A DNA stretch of 64,000 bases, from assembly GCA_902617045.1 (NCBI GenBank), contig CACMVA010000003.1, positions 1-64,000 of the forward strand, in the 5' to 3' direction. The notes beneath the pieces are model-generated. The model was not told the DNA's origin, made no database searches, and saw only the letters and a list, made by a program, of their open reading frames with translations. Origin of the DNA: an uncultured SAR86 cluster bacterium (GTDB lineage Bacteria > Pseudomonadota > Gammaproteobacteria > Magnimaribacterales > D2472). Shown here piece by piece: positions 31,267 through 41,841 of the stretch; position 1 is the first letter of the stretch; each line of letters starts with the position of its first letter. Made by a program: the position numbers and the translations under genes.

Positions 31267-33990
31267 ATGTATAAATTTTCAAAAATAGCATTTAATTTTT
31301 CATTATGCTTTTTATTAATTCTTACAGCATTTATAAAAGCTCAAGAGGTTGAAGAGGTTGTTGTTACTGCAACAAAGAAAGAACAGTCTGTTCAGGATGT
31401 TCCAGTTTCGATTGAAGCATTTACTGCTGAAGATATTGATAAAAATCTCGTAGAAGACTTTAGCGACTTGGCTGAAGTTGTACCTGGACTTATAGTTGAC
31501 AAAGCTCTTGGCTCAGGATCAGCATACTCAATGAGAGGGGTGGGTTCTTATGGTGTTGGTGCAGCTGTTGTTCCTTCACTAATAACATCAGTTAATGGTC
31601 ATGCTGTTGGGTCTTCAGCTCTAAACGATTCAGGCTTCCATGATCTTGAAAGAATAGAGGTCTTAAAAGGACCTCAAGGTACTTTATCAGGAAGAAATGC
31701 CGTGCAAGGACTTGTAAATCTAGTTACCGCAAGACCGACTGGAGAGCTCGAAGGAAGTATTGAAGTGACAATGGGAAATTATAACTCTGAAAGAACAAAT
31801 CTGGTCTTCAATGTTCCTCTCAATGAAAAAGTTTCAATGAGACTTGCTACTTCAATATTTAATAGAGATGGCACAATTAGAAATATAAATACTGGAAATG
31901 ATATAGACGGAAGAGACTCACTTGCAGGCAGATTATCAATTGATTTTGACATGAATGAAAAAACTTCATTTGAATTCACATATGATTATCAAAAAGCTGA
32001 CGATAACAGACAAAATATTGGGGTTAATTTTTGTGAATCTGATCCATTGTTTGGTTGTTCTCCATTCACCGTAGGATCTATAGGACAAACATCTCATGTA
32101 AACGGAAGTACTGCAGGTTTCTTTAATTTCGCAGCTGCTTTAAATGGAAATCCTACATCTAACTCTTATGCTGGCATAACAGTATTAAATTCAATGGATA
32201 AAGTTATTTTAAATAGAGATCCATCTCTAATGCAAAAACATGAGTTAGCACAGATACAAATGAATCATGATTTAAACGATAATTATGATGTGGTTGTTAA
32301 AGCAACTTATACTACAAGAGATTACAATCATATGGGCGATAATGACTATAACAAAGCTGTTGCTCCATTTCCTGGATTATTTCCACCTGGACATCCGGCG
32401 TCCGTTATTCCAATGCAATGGGAAGGTTGTTTTGGCGGGTTCCATAGCTCATTCTGTGAGACTATAGATTCTGATAGGACTTATGAATTCGCAATGGATG
32501 AAACTGAAACTTGGCAGGCTGAAGTAACTCTTATATCTAATTTAGACGGACCTTTAAATTTTCAAATAGGTTACTATCATTTTGATCAGACCAGCAGAAA
32601 TGTTTATCAAGTTCAAACTGCATCATGGAATTTAATTGCTCAAGACGCTGTCAACCATCCATATAATGTACCTGTATTTGGTGGATTTTTAACTGGTTCT
32701 GGATCAGTAGATTTTTATATACCATTTGCATTATCTGGTTTTAGTGCTGCAGCTTTACCATCTTTATTGAATGGTTATACTGCACCAATTCCTGTTCAAG
32801 GCTTCTTTAATGACGATCACATAAGAACTAAATCAAAAGCTATCCTGGGTGAGCTTTATTATAATTTGTCTGACCAAACACAAATTACCGTTGGTGTAAG
32901 ATATAATGATGATGTAGTCAAAGATAGTGTGTTCTCATGTCTATCATTTACATCATGTACCAACTATCCACTATCTCAAAAACTTACTAACGAGTATGGA
33001 TTTTTCCCAACACAGGTTATTGAAGCGGATGATGCTATTGGTTATAAACTAGCAATAAAACATGACATTGATGATGATAGGATGGTATATGCAAGCTATA
33101 CGACTGCAGTAAAAGCAGGTGGTAATAACCCAAATGAGCTTGGTCTTCCTGATCCATATGATCAAGAGGAAACAGGAGTTTTTGAAATTGGAGCAAAAGG
33201 GATATTCCTTGATGGAGCAATGTTATTAAATGCTGCATATTTCCAAAATACTACTGATGGAATGTTAATTTCATCAATCGTTAATGCTGGTTCAAAAAAT
33301 GTTAATACAGATGCTGAGATAAGTGGTTTAGAGGGCAATATGATTTTATTCTTAAGTGAGAATACTAGTATTGATGTAACACTCTTAAAAGCAGAGTCCG
33401 AAATTACTAAATTATCTCTAATTAATCCTACTAATATTAATAATGCTACAGCCAGGGCGCCACTTCCAGCAGTATTGGGAGGGGGTCTAATTCAACAACT
33501 AGGGCCTGGTGGCGTATTGACCGTTGGAGCTACAGATGCAGGCTTAGTATATAAATTTGCTGGTTACTTATGTCTTGAGGCATTTAATCCTTTTGCAGCA
33601 GGTTGTGCAAATCCTGGTATACCAGTTGATGTATCTGGTAATAAATTACCTCAATCTCCTGAGCTATCTTATAGCATAGGCCTTAATCAAGACTTTATTG
33701 GAGAAAACGGAACAACTCGAGCAAGATTAGCTTATAGATATATGTCTGAAAGAGAAGGGACTGTTTATAACCAACCACATCTTCAAATACCTGAGCATAA
33801 ATTCTTTGATGCTACAGTAACATATCGTCCAAATGATGGTAATTGGTTTGTAAGACTTGAGGCTAAAAACCTCGCTGATGATAGATATATTGGTAGTTGG
33901 TATTTAGCTAGTGGTCTTCAGGGAGGCAATAAGTTCGCAACTGTTACTGATCCACGAACATGGGGTATTTCTTTTGGCACATCTTTTTAA
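31267..33990 (+). CDS. TonB-dependent receptor
   Basis: Signal peptide; EVEEVVVTATKKEQSVQDVPVSIEAFT plug; LERIEVLKGPQGTLSGRNAVQGLVNLVTARP; C-terminal TDPRTWGISFGTSF. Confidence 0.96.
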   Translation: MYKFSKIAFNFSLCFLLILTAFIKAQEVEEVVVTATKKEQSVQDVPVSIEAFTAEDIDKNLVEDFSDLAEVVPGLIVDKALGSGSAYSMRGVGSYGVGAAVVPSLITSVNGHAVGSSALNDSGFHDLERIEVLKGPQGTLSGRNAVQGLVNLVTARPTGELEGSIEVTMGNYNSERTNLVFNVPLNEKVSMRLATSIFNRDGTIRNINTGNDIDGRDSLAGRLSIDFDMNEKTSFEFTYDYQKADDNRQNIGVNFCESDPLFGCSPFTVGSIGQTSHVNGSTAGFFNFAAALNGNPTSNSYAGITVLNSMDKVILNRDPSLMQKHELAQIQMNHDLNDNYDVVVKATYTTRDYNHMGDNDYNKAVAPFPGLFPPGHPASVIPMQWEGCFGGFHSSFCETIDSDRTYEFAMDETETWQAEVTLISNLDGPLNFQIGYYHFDQTSRNVYQVQTASWNLIAQDAVNHPYNVPVFGGFLTGSGSVDFYIPFALSGFSAAALPSLLNGYTAPIPVQGFFNDDHIRTKSKAILGELYYNLSDQTQITVGVRYNDDVVKDSVFSCLSFTSCTNYPLSQKLTNEYGFFPTQVIEADDAIGYKLAIKHDIDDDRMVYASYTTAVKAGGNNPNELGLPDPYDQEETGVFEIGAKGIFLDGAMLLNAAYFQNTTDGMLISSIVNAGSKNVNTDAEISGLEGNMILFLSENTSIDVTLLKAESEITKLSLINPTNINNATARAPLPAVLGGGLIQQLGPGGVLTVGATDAGLVYKFAGYLCLEAFNPFAAGCANPGIPVDVSGNKLPQSPELSYSIGLNQDFIGENGTTRARLAYRYMSEREGTVYNQPHLQIPEHKFFDATVTYRPNDGNWFVRLEAKNLADDRYIGSWYLASGLQGGNKFATVTDPRTWGISFGTSF

Positions 33991-34004
33991 TTTAAAATAA
34001 ATTG

Positions 34005-34031
34005 CAAAAAAGGCTGGTTTTCCAGCCTTTT
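34005..34031 (+). terminator. Rho-independent terminator
   Basis: AAAGGCTGG-TTTT-CCAGCCTTT then T-rich. Confidence 0.9.
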
Positions 34032-34149
34032 TCGTTTTGTAGGCAAAAAAAACATATATTTTTATATATATTTTTTAGATAAATTTGTTGTCCTTAAAGT
34101 ACTTTTAAGCATAAAATAACCAAAACAATTTAAACATTGGGGGAAATTC

Positions 34150-36972
34150 ATGTTTAACATAAAATTTATAAATAAATTATTTTCTATTTCTCTTTTAACT
34201 TTAGCTTTCTCTATTTCTTCTTTTGCACAAGAAATTGAAGAAGTTGTAGTTACAGCAACTAAGAAAGAGGAATCAACTCAAGATATCGCAGTTTCAATTA
34301 CTGCTATAACATCAGATCAACTTGAAGCTGATCAGTTATATGATCTTTCAGACTTAGCTGAAGTTGTTCCAGGCTTTGAAGTAGCAAAAGGAATCGGCTC
34401 TGGCTCAGGTTTTGTTATGAGAGGTATTGGATCATATGGTGTTGGTGCTGCTGTTGTAAGTTCAATAGTTACTAGCGTTAACGGACATAGTGTAAATCCA
34501 AGCATTATGACAGACATGGGTTTCATGGATCTTGAGCGTATTGAGGTTCTTAATGGCCCACAAGGGACACTTTTTGGTAGAAACTCAGTTGCAGGTGTTA
34601 TTAATTTAATTACGAAAAGACCTACTAATGAATTTGAAGGTTTTGTTAAGTATGAAAGCGGTTCATGGGACAAAGAAACTGTTCAAGGAGCAATAAATCT
34701 TCCATTTTCTGACAATGTGAGTGCCAGATTAGCATTTATGACAAACACTAGAGATGGAATGGTTGACAATCCCTTTACTGGAAATGTTATGGATGATAGA
34801 AATGATGAAGCTGTAAGACTTTCTATTGACTGGGACATAAATGATACTACTGAATTAAGATTTACTTATTCAGGTCAAAAAAGTGATGATAATAGACCGC
34901 AAGAAGAAGTTTCTTTCTGTCAACAAGATCAATTTTTTGGTTGTTCACCATGGGAAAGAGGAACTCCAAATACTGCTGCAGATAGCAGAGGTATAGGTGC
35001 TGGATTATTCTCATTCATAGCAGCGTTATATCCTGGAACTATTACTAACGATTACGGTGCAACACCTCCAGCTCTTGAGCTTGGAGAGCTATCAGTTAAT
35101 AGAGAACCAACTCACCTTCAGAAAATTGAATTTTCAAATTTGGAGTTGGTAAAAGAACTGAGTGATAGTCTTACAATGACTGCAAAGTACTCATATGAAA
35201 CAAGAATGTTCCAACAAATGAATGATAATGATGGTAGTGTTTCATACTCACCATTTATTGGTGCTGGTGCAGGGTTAGGTCTTCCACCTATCGAATCAGA
35301 ACAGTGTTTTGGAACACCTCGTTTTGGATTCTGTGAATATGTAACAACTGATAGAACATATGATTTTTCAGATGTTTTATATGAATCACAGCAAGCTGAA
35401 ATCAACATAATTTCTGATTTCGATGGACCTCTAAATTATACAGTTGGTTACTACATGTATGATTCAAGAAATGATAATGAGTACAGAGTTCAAACTCCTG
35501 GTACTCAATACATCGGTGACTTTAGTTCACATCCTTACTACCCAACTGTTACAGGCCTTTTAGGGATAGATTTTGGTGCTAAAGGTGGCGTTCCTTTCTA
35601 TCAAGGCTTATTAGGTGTTGTTGCATTAGCAACTCCAGCATTAACAGCTCAAGGAATGTTAGCTATGGGAATGCCAATCTCTCCAGTTCAGCAAGCTATT
35701 CTTGAGGCTTTTGGTGAAGGTGTTGCTGCTTTAAGGGCATTACCAGATGTCACAGTTCCCTTGGATATAAGAGGAACCTTAAGTGATCAGCACGTAAGAA
35801 TTAAATCTCAAGCTTTATATGGTGAGCTTTATTATGATCTTAATGATACTACTAAACTTACTGTAGGGTTACGTTTTGATGACCTTACCAATGCTACTAC
35901 AACCTATAATGGTGGTATTCTCTCATCTGGATGGATTGCTGCAGGCGGTTTTTTATATGATGACAGAATGAAAGTCCCTGGGTTAGTAGATTATCTAGTT
36001 CAAAATGAAACAGCTACTAACGGAAAAATAGCTATTCAAAAATACCTACAAGACGATATTATGGTGTATGCAAGTTATTCAACTGCTACTAAAGGTGCTG
36101 GTGTAAATGCAGGTGATGATCCTATCCCTTACGATAAGGAAGAAACTGCTGTACTAGACTTTGGTTTAAAAGCAAGATTGCTTGATGGTGCAATGCTACT
36201 CAATATGAACCTTTATAGAAATGATAATGAGGGCATGTTGCTTGCAACGATTAGAGATACACAATCATTTAACAACAATGTTGATGCTGAAATCACTGGT
36301 TTTGAAGGTCTAATGAATGTATTTTTATCTGAAACAACTCAATTAGAATTTTCATGGTTAGCGGTTGATGCAGAAATTACGGATGCACCAGCTACAATTA
36401 ATTACTTAAATCCATGGAATGCTAATTCAGTTTTACAGTACTTAGGACCAGTTGATGGAAATGGAACAGGATTCCAAACAGGTGCAGTTATGGATAACGG
36501 AACTATAGGATATAAATCCGCTGGATTTAATTGTAGTTCACCATTCTTTGCTCCTGCTGCTAATGTTCCTTGTCCAACATCACTTGGAGCATCATTAGGA
36601 GTACCGGTGAGTGTTGCTGGTCTTCCTTTACCTGGTGTAGCAGATCTTTCTTATAGTCTTTCTATGACACAAATATTCCCAATGAATAATGGTGAAACTT
36701 CATGGAGACTATCTTATAGATATAGAGACGAGGTTAATGGCGATCCATTCAATTACTCAAGATTTGATGTTCCTGAGCAAAAATCATGGGATACGCTTAT
36801 TAGATATACTCCGAGCAATGGAGATTGGTATGTTGGTGTTTATGCTAAGAATTTAAATGATGATAGAACAATTAATAGCATAAGATCTGGAAGTAATATC
36901 CAAGGTGGCCAATTATATGCAAACTTTACTGATCCTAGAACTTGGGGCCTACAGTTTGGTGCTGAATTTTAA
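34150..36972 (+). CDS. TonB-dependent receptor, paralogous to the preceding one
   Basis: EIEEVVVTATKKEESTQDIAVSITAIT; LERIEVLNGPQGTLFGRNSVAGVINLITKRP; shares GSYGVGAAVV...TSVNGH with the neighbour; C-terminal TDPRTWGLQFGAEF. Confidence 0.96.
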   Translation: MFNIKFINKLFSISLLTLAFSISSFAQEIEEVVVTATKKEESTQDIAVSITAITSDQLEADQLYDLSDLAEVVPGFEVAKGIGSGSGFVMRGIGSYGVGAAVVSSIVTSVNGHSVNPSIMTDMGFMDLERIEVLNGPQGTLFGRNSVAGVINLITKRPTNEFEGFVKYESGSWDKETVQGAINLPFSDNVSARLAFMTNTRDGMVDNPFTGNVMDDRNDEAVRLSIDWDINDTTELRFTYSGQKSDDNRPQEEVSFCQQDQFFGCSPWERGTPNTAADSRGIGAGLFSFIAALYPGTITNDYGATPPALELGELSVNREPTHLQKIEFSNLELVKELSDSLTMTAKYSYETRMFQQMNDNDGSVSYSPFIGAGAGLGLPPIESEQCFGTPRFGFCEYVTTDRTYDFSDVLYESQQAEINIISDFDGPLNYTVGYYMYDSRNDNEYRVQTPGTQYIGDFSSHPYYPTVTGLLGIDFGAKGGVPFYQGLLGVVALATPALTAQGMLAMGMPISPVQQAILEAFGEGVAALRALPDVTVPLDIRGTLSDQHVRIKSQALYGELYYDLNDTTKLTVGLRFDDLTNATTTYNGGILSSGWIAAGGFLYDDRMKVPGLVDYLVQNETATNGKIAIQKYLQDDIMVYASYSTATKGAGVNAGDDPIPYDKEETAVLDFGLKARLLDGAMLLNMNLYRNDNEGMLLATIRDTQSFNNNVDAEITGFEGLMNVFLSETTQLEFSWLAVDAEITDAPATINYLNPWNANSVLQYLGPVDGNGTGFQTGAVMDNGTIGYKSAGFNCSSPFFAPAANVPCPTSLGASLGVPVSVAGLPLPGVADLSYSLSMTQIFPMNNGETSWRLSYRYRDEVNGDPFNYSRFDVPEQKSWDTLIRYTPSNGDWYVGVYAKNLNDDRTINSIRSGSNIQGGQLYANFTDPRTWGLQFGAEF

Positions 36973-36990
36973 TTAGCACTTTATTATTTA

Positions 36991-37020
36991 AAAGCCCAGT
37001 ATCATCCTGGGCTTTTTTTT
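36991..37020 (+). terminator. Rho-independent terminator
   Basis: AAAGCCCAG-tatcat-CCTGGGCTTTTTTTT. Confidence 0.9.
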
Positions 37021-37035
37021 ATTTATAATTTTATT

Positions 37036-37515
37036 ATGAAATCATTACCTTACGCTCACGATATGATAAAAGTTACTCAAGAAATGTGTGATCATAATGG
37101 CCACATGAATGTAAACTATTATTACAAGCTCTTCGACAGCGTATACACATCCTTTTATATAGACGAATTAGGCTTTGGTGAAGATTATTTAAAAAGCGGA
37201 TTTTCTACATTCACACTTGAAGACAGCATTAGATATTTAGATGAATTTACGTTAGAAGAGAATGTTTATCCATCTTTTACCTTATATAAAGCTAATAAAA
37301 AATTATTACACTTTATTGGTATTTTACAGAATGAAAATTCAGAAATAGCAGCTATTTTTGAAACAGTTCTAGCTCATATTGATCTTAATAAAAGAAAAGT
37401 AGTTAATTTTTCAGATGAAAAAATTAAACATTTACAAAATGTTTACTTGGAACAAAGAGAAATGATAGATATTCCTTTTAACATAAAACTTCATATTAAA
37501 GATATCGATGAGTAA
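37036..37515 (+). CDS. Thioesterase family (hotdog fold, 4HBT-like)
   Basis: CDHNGHMNVNYYYKLFDSVYTSFYIDELGFGEDY matches the hotdog thioesterase N-terminal pattern. Confidence 0.82.
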   Translation: MKSLPYAHDMIKVTQEMCDHNGHMNVNYYYKLFDSVYTSFYIDELGFGEDYLKSGFSTFTLEDSIRYLDEFTLEENVYPSFTLYKANKKLLHFIGILQNENSEIAAIFETVLAHIDLNKRKVVNFSDEKIKHLQNVYLEQREMIDIPFNIKLHIKDIDE

Positions 37516-38512
37516 TTTTATAAAAACATTTTTAATTTTATTTCTGCTCATGCCGGCAACAACTTCTGGATATGAATTTAGTGCTATGACATTAAATGTA
37601 GATAATTTATTCGATACTTTGGATGATGTAAAAAAAGATGACAAAGCATACCTGCCAATTGAATTTAAACAATCGGAAGCTCATAAAAAATCATGCAACA
37701 GAATAAGAGTAAACTCATGGAAAAATGAATGCCTATATCTAGATTGGAATGAAGAAACAAAGAATGCCAAGTTAAGAAATATTGCAAACAGCATTATTTC
37801 TTATGGTAAAAATGGGCCAGATATAATTGCTCTTCAGGAAGTTGAAAATATCAATATTCTTAGTCAGTTATTAGATCTATTAAAGCCCTATGGATATATT
37901 GATTCTGTGTTAATTGAAGGAGAGGATTATAGGGGTATTGATACCGCTTTGATAACAAGATTTAATATTATCGATTCTAAGTTGCACTACATAAAGTTTT
38001 CAGGTGAGTTTGAGGGTAAGGATACCAGACCAATTCTTGACACAACTCTAGAAGTAAATGGAACTAAACTAAAAATATATAATGTTCATTTTCCTTCCGG
38101 ATTTCACGATGTATCAATGAGAATTGATTCCTTAAATGTTCTATCCGGATTACTTAATAGACATAATTACCCAACTATCGCTCTTGGTGATTTTAATGTA
38201 AATACAAAAGAGGATAACAAACTAAATATATATAAATCTCAAGAAATATATTGGAGTGTTGCTCATGTTTATGCATGTGATGATTGTAAAGGCTCTTTTT
38301 ATTACAACTATGGTAAAACATGGGAGTTTTTGGATACTATATTTTTATCTAAAGATAGAGGAATTTCTTATATCGAAGACACTATAGAAATATATAGAAC
38401 AAATTCTAATTCATATAATGATACTGGAAAACCAATTAATTTTAATCCTGCAAAAAAAAATGGCGTTTCAGACCATCTACCGATGGTGGCGAAATTTGAA
38501 ATTATTAATTAG
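37508..38512 (+). CDS. Endonuclease/exonuclease/phosphatase family protein
   Basis: FSAMTLNVDNLFDT, DIIALQEVENINIL, YNVHFPSG, IALGDFNVN, GVSDHLPMVAKFE. Confidence 0.92.
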   Translation: MSNFIKTFLILFLLMPATTSGYEFSAMTLNVDNLFDTLDDVKKDDKAYLPIEFKQSEAHKKSCNRIRVNSWKNECLYLDWNEETKNAKLRNIANSIISYGKNGPDIIALQEVENINILSQLLDLLKPYGYIDSVLIEGEDYRGIDTALITRFNIIDSKLHYIKFSGEFEGKDTRPILDTTLEVNGTKLKIYNVHFPSGFHDVSMRIDSLNVLSGLLNRHNYPTIALGDFNVNTKEDNKLNIYKSQEIYWSVAHVYACDDCKGSFYYNYGKTWEFLDTIFLSKDRGISYIEDTIEIYRTNSNSYNDTGKPINFNPAKKNGVSDHLPMVAKFEIIN

Positions 38513-38918
38513 ATTTTAGATTATCGTGGCAATTACATTCCATTTGCTTGCAAATGCTGTGATTTTTGTAGTGTGCGAATGCAACAATCATAGAGCCTAT
38601 TAAAGTAAGAGCTCTTTCGCCAGCTTCACCAAATAATGTATCTGAGAACAAAACTGCAGAAAGCAATACCATTAATCCTGTAATGCCAATTATGAAATAT
38701 GATGTTTCTTTATGATTTTTATATCCAAGCCCCAAAGCAAGAATACTTATTGGAAATGCAAAGAGCAAGATCAAATAATGCACAAATTCACTATCAATAG
38801 AGAAAGATAAGAAACTGTATGACAATACAATTAATGAAGGAGCAAAAAAACAATGAATTACACAAGCTGTTGATAATCCAACAGCTAATTTATCAGAATT
38901 CATTTGTGCTTTAAGCAT
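38505..38918 (-). CDS. MerC-domain membrane protein
   Basis: KLAVGLSTACVIHCFFAPSLIVLSYSFL; four hydrophobic segments, His/Cys tail. Confidence 0.8.
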   Translation of the reverse strand: MLKAQMNSDKLAVGLSTACVIHCFFAPSLIVLSYSFLSFSIDSEFVHYLILLFAFPISILALGLGYKNHKETSYFIIGITGLMVLLSAVLFSDTLFGEAGERALTLIGSMIVAFAHYKNHSICKQMECNCHDNLKSN

Positions 38919-39317
38919 TTATTTTCTCCAGCCACCTCTATCAAATATTCTCAAATAGGTTAATTGATCATGTTCAGAATCATTAACGACTTTACAATAA
39001 TCACCAGACTCTACTAAAACGACATCACCAGCAGAGAGCTCATAGGAATCTTTATGTTCAATACCATAGGAAGGATTGGAACCGTGGCCTTCATCAGAAT
39101 TCATATATTCAACTATTTCCATAGTGCCTCGGCCATTAGTAATTACGTATACGACATCTGAATCAATTAACTTATGACCAATAGTTGATTTGCCAGGCTG
39201 AATAACAGTTTTACTTGCAATAACCCTTTGAAGTAAGTCATTTGTCCATACTGTATAGTCATCAGTAACTTTTGATGGAGAGCCACCAATTCTAAAATTT
39301 GTATATTTTTTGGCCAT
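38919..39317 (-). CDS. Cupin-domain protein
   Basis: VIQPGKSTIGHKLIDSDVVYVITNGRGTMEIVEY...ELSAGDVVLVESGDYCKVVND. Confidence 0.8.
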   Translation of the reverse strand: MAKKYTNFRIGGSPSKVTDDYTVWTNDLLQRVIASKTVIQPGKSTIGHKLIDSDVVYVITNGRGTMEIVEYMNSDEGHGSNPSYGIEHKDSYELSAGDVVLVESGDYCKVVNDSEHDQLTYLRIFDRGGWRK

Positions 39318-39447
39318 AATTTAATTTCCTTGGCTAATTATAATTATTTGCTATCAATATACCAGTATATATCCAATAAGGGTGTTGTTATACATGAATA
39401 TTTACTATACTAATTGAACTATATTTTTTGAAAGAGGAGCATAAATA

Positions 39448-40740
39448 ATGAGCAAAACATACACTAATCCAGAGACAATTGGACTTCATGCAGGATGGAG
39501 AAAAGATGATTCAACTAATTCTGTTGCTGTGCCAATCCACCAAACATCCAGTTTCCAGTTTGATGATTGTGATCACGCCGCTAATTTATTTGCATTATCA
39601 GAATTAGGGAATATTTATTCAAGGATCATGAATCCTACATGCGCTGTTCTAGAAGATAGAATTGCAGCACTTGAAGGTGGAGTAGGTGCTCTAGCTGTTG
39701 CTTCCGGTCAAGCAGCATCCGCTTACGCTATTCAAAATATTGCAAGAAAAGGGGACAACATTGTTGCTTCATCTCATTTATATGGAGGAACTTATAACCA
39801 ATTTAAAAACCCTATGTCGGATATGGGAATTGAAGTTAGATTCGTAGATCCTGCTGATCCAAATAATTTTGCAGAAGCCACTGATGAGAACACGAGGGCA
39901 TATTATGGCGAGGTTCTTCCAAATCCTAGTTTTGAAGTTTTTCCTATAAGCGAGGTCGCTGAGATTGGAAGACCACTTGGGATTCCATTAATTGTTGACA
40001 ATACCGCGGCACCAGTAATTTGTAAACCATTTGATCATGGTGCGGCTGTTTTGATTCATTCGACAACTAAATTCATTGGAGGTCATGGAACTTCTATTGG
40101 AGGTATTATCGTTGATAGTGGTAATTTTGATTGGGAGGCTTTCCCAGACAGACAACCTTCATTAAATTCACCAGATCCTTCTTATGGTGGTGCTGTATGG
40201 ACTGAAGCTGTAAAACCTTTAGGACCCATCGCATATATTCTTAAAGCAAGAACAACAATTTTACGAGATATGGGAGCAGCAATGAGTCCATTTAATGCAT
40301 TTATGTTTATTCAAGGGCTAGAAACCCTTGCTTTAAGAATGAGAGAGCATTCTGCAAATGCTGAGGTAATTGCTAAGTATCTATCAGAGCATGATTCTGT
40401 TGAAAGGGTTATTTACCCATCTGTAATGGACGGTTATGCAAAAGAAAGAGCTGAAAAATATCTTACTCGTGGCAACGGAGGCCTAATGGGGTTTGAGATT
40501 AAAGGCGGAAGAGAGTCAGGTGAGAAGTTTATTAACGCTCTTGAAATGGTTTACCATGTTGCAAACATTGGCGATTCAAGAAGTTTAGCTATTCATCCAG
40601 GAAGTACAACACATAGTCAATTATCAGAGGAAGAATTACTCTCTGCCGGTATAACACCGGGTTTTGTAAGGCTTTCAATTGGACTTGAGCATACTGATGA
40701 TATTATCGCTGACTTCGAACAAGCTTTATCGAAAATTTAA
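39448..40740 (+). CDS. metY: O-acetylhomoserine sulfhydrylase-like / Cys-Met metabolism PLP enzyme
   Basis: ETIGLHAGWRKDDSTNSVAVPIHQTSSFQFDD, ALEGGVGALAVASGQAA, IHSTTKFIGGHGTSIGG, SLAIHPGSTTHSQL. Confidence 0.92.
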   Translation: MSKTYTNPETIGLHAGWRKDDSTNSVAVPIHQTSSFQFDDCDHAANLFALSELGNIYSRIMNPTCAVLEDRIAALEGGVGALAVASGQAASAYAIQNIARKGDNIVASSHLYGGTYNQFKNPMSDMGIEVRFVDPADPNNFAEATDENTRAYYGEVLPNPSFEVFPISEVAEIGRPLGIPLIVDNTAAPVICKPFDHGAAVLIHSTTKFIGGHGTSIGGIIVDSGNFDWEAFPDRQPSLNSPDPSYGGAVWTEAVKPLGPIAYILKARTTILRDMGAAMSPFNAFMFIQGLETLALRMREHSANAEVIAKYLSEHDSVERVIYPSVMDGYAKERAEKYLTRGNGGLMGFEIKGGRESGEKFINALEMVYHVANIGDSRSLAIHPGSTTHSQLSEEELLSAGITPGFVRLSIGLEHTDDIIADFEQALSKI

Positions 40741-40746
40741 TTAATT

Positions 40747-41256
40747 TTGAGCCAAGGATTAGTCACTTATATAGTTCTTGGCTCTGAAGAAAGGCTAAAG
40801 ACATTAAAGTGCCCCGTCTCTAATAAAGACGAAGAATATATTTTTGCGAATTTTTCAAATAATAATTCTTATGAAAAAAAGTTAGATGAATTGGTAACTA
40901 ACTCAAATGGAAGTTTAATAGTATTTTTACCTCCCTCTGCATTTCCAAACCTAAAAGCTAAGAATGCATTAAAGAAGATTGCTATGCTTGATCTTTCAGC
41001 ATGGGGTTGGTTTCGATTTAAAGATAAAAAGAATTTTTTACAAAACATAAAAAAAATATCCACAACTTTAAGAAAAATTCCTAAATTAGAACAGGGTATT
41101 TTTTTTAGTAAGAGGCTATATTTTTCAGTTGGTGGAATTGGAGATTTTGGTTCTGACCCCTTTAAAGAAATCTCAAAAAGATTTTATACAAGAATTGATC
41201 CACAAAATCCCTTACCAGCACTTATAATAAGGACTACAAATCTTGAAATGTTCTAA
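40747..41256 (+). CDS. Uncharacterised protein, weak resemblance to the C-terminal part of a GT2-like glycosyltransferase
   Basis: TTG start; LEQGIFFSKRLYFSVGGIGDFGSDPFKEISKRFYTRID. Overlaps ccmA start by 1 nt, so likely in the ccm operon. Confidence 0.5.
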   Translation: MSQGLVTYIVLGSEERLKTLKCPVSNKDEEYIFANFSNNNSYEKKLDELVTNSNGSLIVFLPPSAFPNLKAKNALKKIAMLDLSAWGWFRFKDKKNFLQNIKKISTTLRKIPKLEQGIFFSKRLYFSVGGIGDFGSDPFKEISKRFYTRIDPQNPLPALIIRTTNLEMF

Positions 41257-41834
41257 TGAATAAAAACTCTTTAATAGTTGCACAAAATATTGGTTATAAA
41301 ATTAATGAAAATAAGCTTTTTCATAATATATCTTTTGATATCAAGCATGGAGAGGCGCTGCATATTAAAGGTAGAAATGGATCCGGTAAATCTACATTAA
41401 TTAGAATTATTTTAGGAATTACCGAACCAGTTAAAGGAACTTTAGAAAATAAATCAACAAAGGAGATATGCTACCTAGGACATAAAAATGCCTTAAAAAC
41501 CTACTTAACTCTTGACGATAACATTAACTTAATGCAACTAACTAATTGTGACATGCTTAAATCCTATCTTGATAAATTAGAACTCAATAAATATAGAGAT
41601 GTCACTGTATCTAATTTATCATTTGGACAACAAAAAAAGTTAGCTTTGTTAAGAGTATTTCTTAATAATTCTGATTTAATAATCTTGGACGAACCTTTTG
41701 TGGGTTTAGATGATGGCGCTCACACAGTACTTACTTCATTTTTGAATAATGAATTAGATAATAATAAGTCATTGGTTTTTACTTCACACATTCCTTGTAA
41801 CATTAATTCTAAGATTTTAGAGATACCAAAATAA
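41256..41834 (+). CDS. ccmA: Heme exporter ATP-binding protein CcmA
   Basis: GRNGSGKSTLIRIILGI, LSFGQQKKLALLRVFL, LDEPFVGLDDG; followed by ccmBCDEFGH. Confidence 0.95.
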   Translation: MNKNSLIVAQNIGYKINENKLFHNISFDIKHGEALHIKGRNGSGKSTLIRIILGITEPVKGTLENKSTKEICYLGHKNALKTYLTLDDNINLMQLTNCDMLKSYLDKLELNKYRDVTVSNLSFGQQKKLALLRVFLNNSDLIILDEPFVGLDDGAHTVLTSFLNNELDNNKSLVFTSHIPCNINSKILEIPK

Positions 41835-41841
41835 AATAAAT

